Shown here: positions 34,565-35,138 of the stretch, piece after piece
How positions within the stretch are numbered: the stretch's first letter is position 1
Layout: the number at the start of each line of letters is the position of its first letter
NCBI GenBank assembly: GCA_964445135.1
Contig: CAYUJW010000004.1
Coordinates: 1 to 35,138, forward strand
Length of the DNA stretch: 35,138 nucleotides
Source of the DNA: JACOTV01 sp964445135
GTDB taxonomy: Bacteria; Patescibacteriota; Microgenomatia; UBA1406; GWC2-37-13
Direction of reading: 5' to 3'
Made by a program: the position numbers and the translations under genes
The notes under the pieces: model-generated
Told to the model about the DNA's origin: nothing
The model's database searches: none
The model's input: the letters and a program-made list of their open reading frames with translations, nothing else

Positions 34565-35138
34565 TAGAAGTACTGCGAGCACCACATGTCGCGCCCACTC
34601 CCCGCAAACTGTTTGAATCGATGAATGCGCAAACAATTGAGCGTTTTGCGTGCGGAGCGACGCAGATTGAAGCGTATAAATCCCCAAATACCTTAAAAGT
34701 TGATGCATATAATGCTCAAACGGACTTAAAGCATCAAGTACACATGGCTGCATACCTTCATGATATGCCGATGGGTTTTGATATACCGGCCAAATCCCGA
34801 CTTCTTCACTTGTCGCTTTCAACCGCAAACCGACTCGCACTTGACCCACTGGCCAGCCCCTATTTTCGGGCCGGCGAATTTGTAACCACTGCAATTGAAC
34901 ACTTTGACAGTATGGGACGAATTGAATATTGCGAGGGGCAATGGTATGTGGGAACCAATCATGATGCATTTTTCCAAGCGTTGGGGCAAGGCGCACCTGA
35001 ACACGTGGCGGCCGCGTCAACCTGGACCGGCGCGCAGCTTGCCCGACACGGATTTGAACTCCATCCTGACAATGTGCGAATTATCGACTCTCCCCGGCAA
35101 GGTCCAAGCGGCTGTCGTGTGTTTGTGCTGTTTCACCG
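34561..35138 (+). CDS. Unknown protein, N-terminal part (runs off the right edge)
   Basis: The open frame runs from the ATG at 34561 to the window end, at least 192 codons (MIEVLRAPHVAPTPRKLFES...). Its start overlaps the dusB stop as ATGA, which supports both the start and co-translation. Composition is soluble, with no signal peptide or membrane helix. I do not recognise the family. Blocks that might help a search are KHQVHMAAYLHDMPMGFDIP, LLHLSLSTANRLALDPLASP and NVRIIDSPRQGPSGCRVFVL. The rest lies outside the window. Confidence 0.8.
   Translation, partial: MIEVLRAPHVAPTPRKLFESMNAQTIERFACGATQIEAYKSPNTLKVDAYNAQTDLKHQVHMAAYLHDMPMGFDIPAKSRLLHLSLSTANRLALDPLASPYFRAGEFVTTAIEHFDSMGRIEYCEGQWYVGTNHDAFFQALGQGAPEHVAAASTWTGAQLARHGFELHPDNVRIIDSPRQGPSGCRVFVLFH

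Overview
The window reads as a chromosomal scaffold from a small-genome bacterium, most likely a member of the Candidate Phyla Radiation (Patescibacteria, Parcubacteria-like). This is inference. It rests on single-copy housekeeping genes packed tightly on both strands, a UvrC without its C-terminal HhH region, a membrane-anchored family 5 solute-binding protein with no transporter genes nearby, almost no Shine-Dalgarno sequences, and a 23S rRNA not preceded by a 16S gene. TGA is used as a normal stop, so the genetic code is standard.

Layout. 1-2303 (minus strand): the 5' two thirds of a 23S rRNA gene preceded by tRNA-Ala(UGC). 2304-3495: an ArsR-family repressor gene and long non-coding spacers. 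3496-9666 (plus): pyrE, ppsA, eno, ruvA, ruvB and tRNA-Leu(GAG). pyrE is broken by a 10-N assembly gap next to what looks like a misassembled, antisense purB fragment. 9663-16741: an AT-rich island flanked by a ~169-bp direct repeat that begins in the last bases of tRNA-Leu. 16589-20555: an unknown protein, msrA, a Nudix hydrolase, three tRNA genes (Arg, Thr, Leu) and a large exported Cys-rich protein. 20632-31234 (minus): a run comprising a DedA protein, uvrB, uvrA, a membrane transglutaminase-like protein, uvrC, secG and a family 5 solute-binding protein. 31341-35138 (plus): rsmI, a polytopic membrane protein, dusB and the start of an unknown gene.

The island is the most interesting part. 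It holds a decayed myo-inositol-1-phosphate synthase gene and then a five-gene operon: an archaeal-type methionine adenosyltransferase, a stand-alone alanyl-tRNA synthetase-like protein without tRNA or editing domains, a fusion of an S51 (dipeptidase E-like) peptidase to a GT4 glycosyltransferase, an inositol-monophosphatase-family enzyme and an FkbM methyltransferase. Inositol phosphate synthase, GT4 transferase, phosphatase and a synthetase-derived amino-acid ligase are the same enzyme classes that build mycothiol. The cluster may therefore make an aminoacylated, methylated glycosyl-inositol-like molecule or surface glycan. That is a hypothesis drawn from families and gene order only.

A second theme is regulatory. 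At least eleven genes carry a TATAAT-like -10 box (often extended TGN) only 6-13 nt before the start codon with no ribosome binding site, which suggests widespread leaderless or near-leaderless transcription and helps choose start codons.
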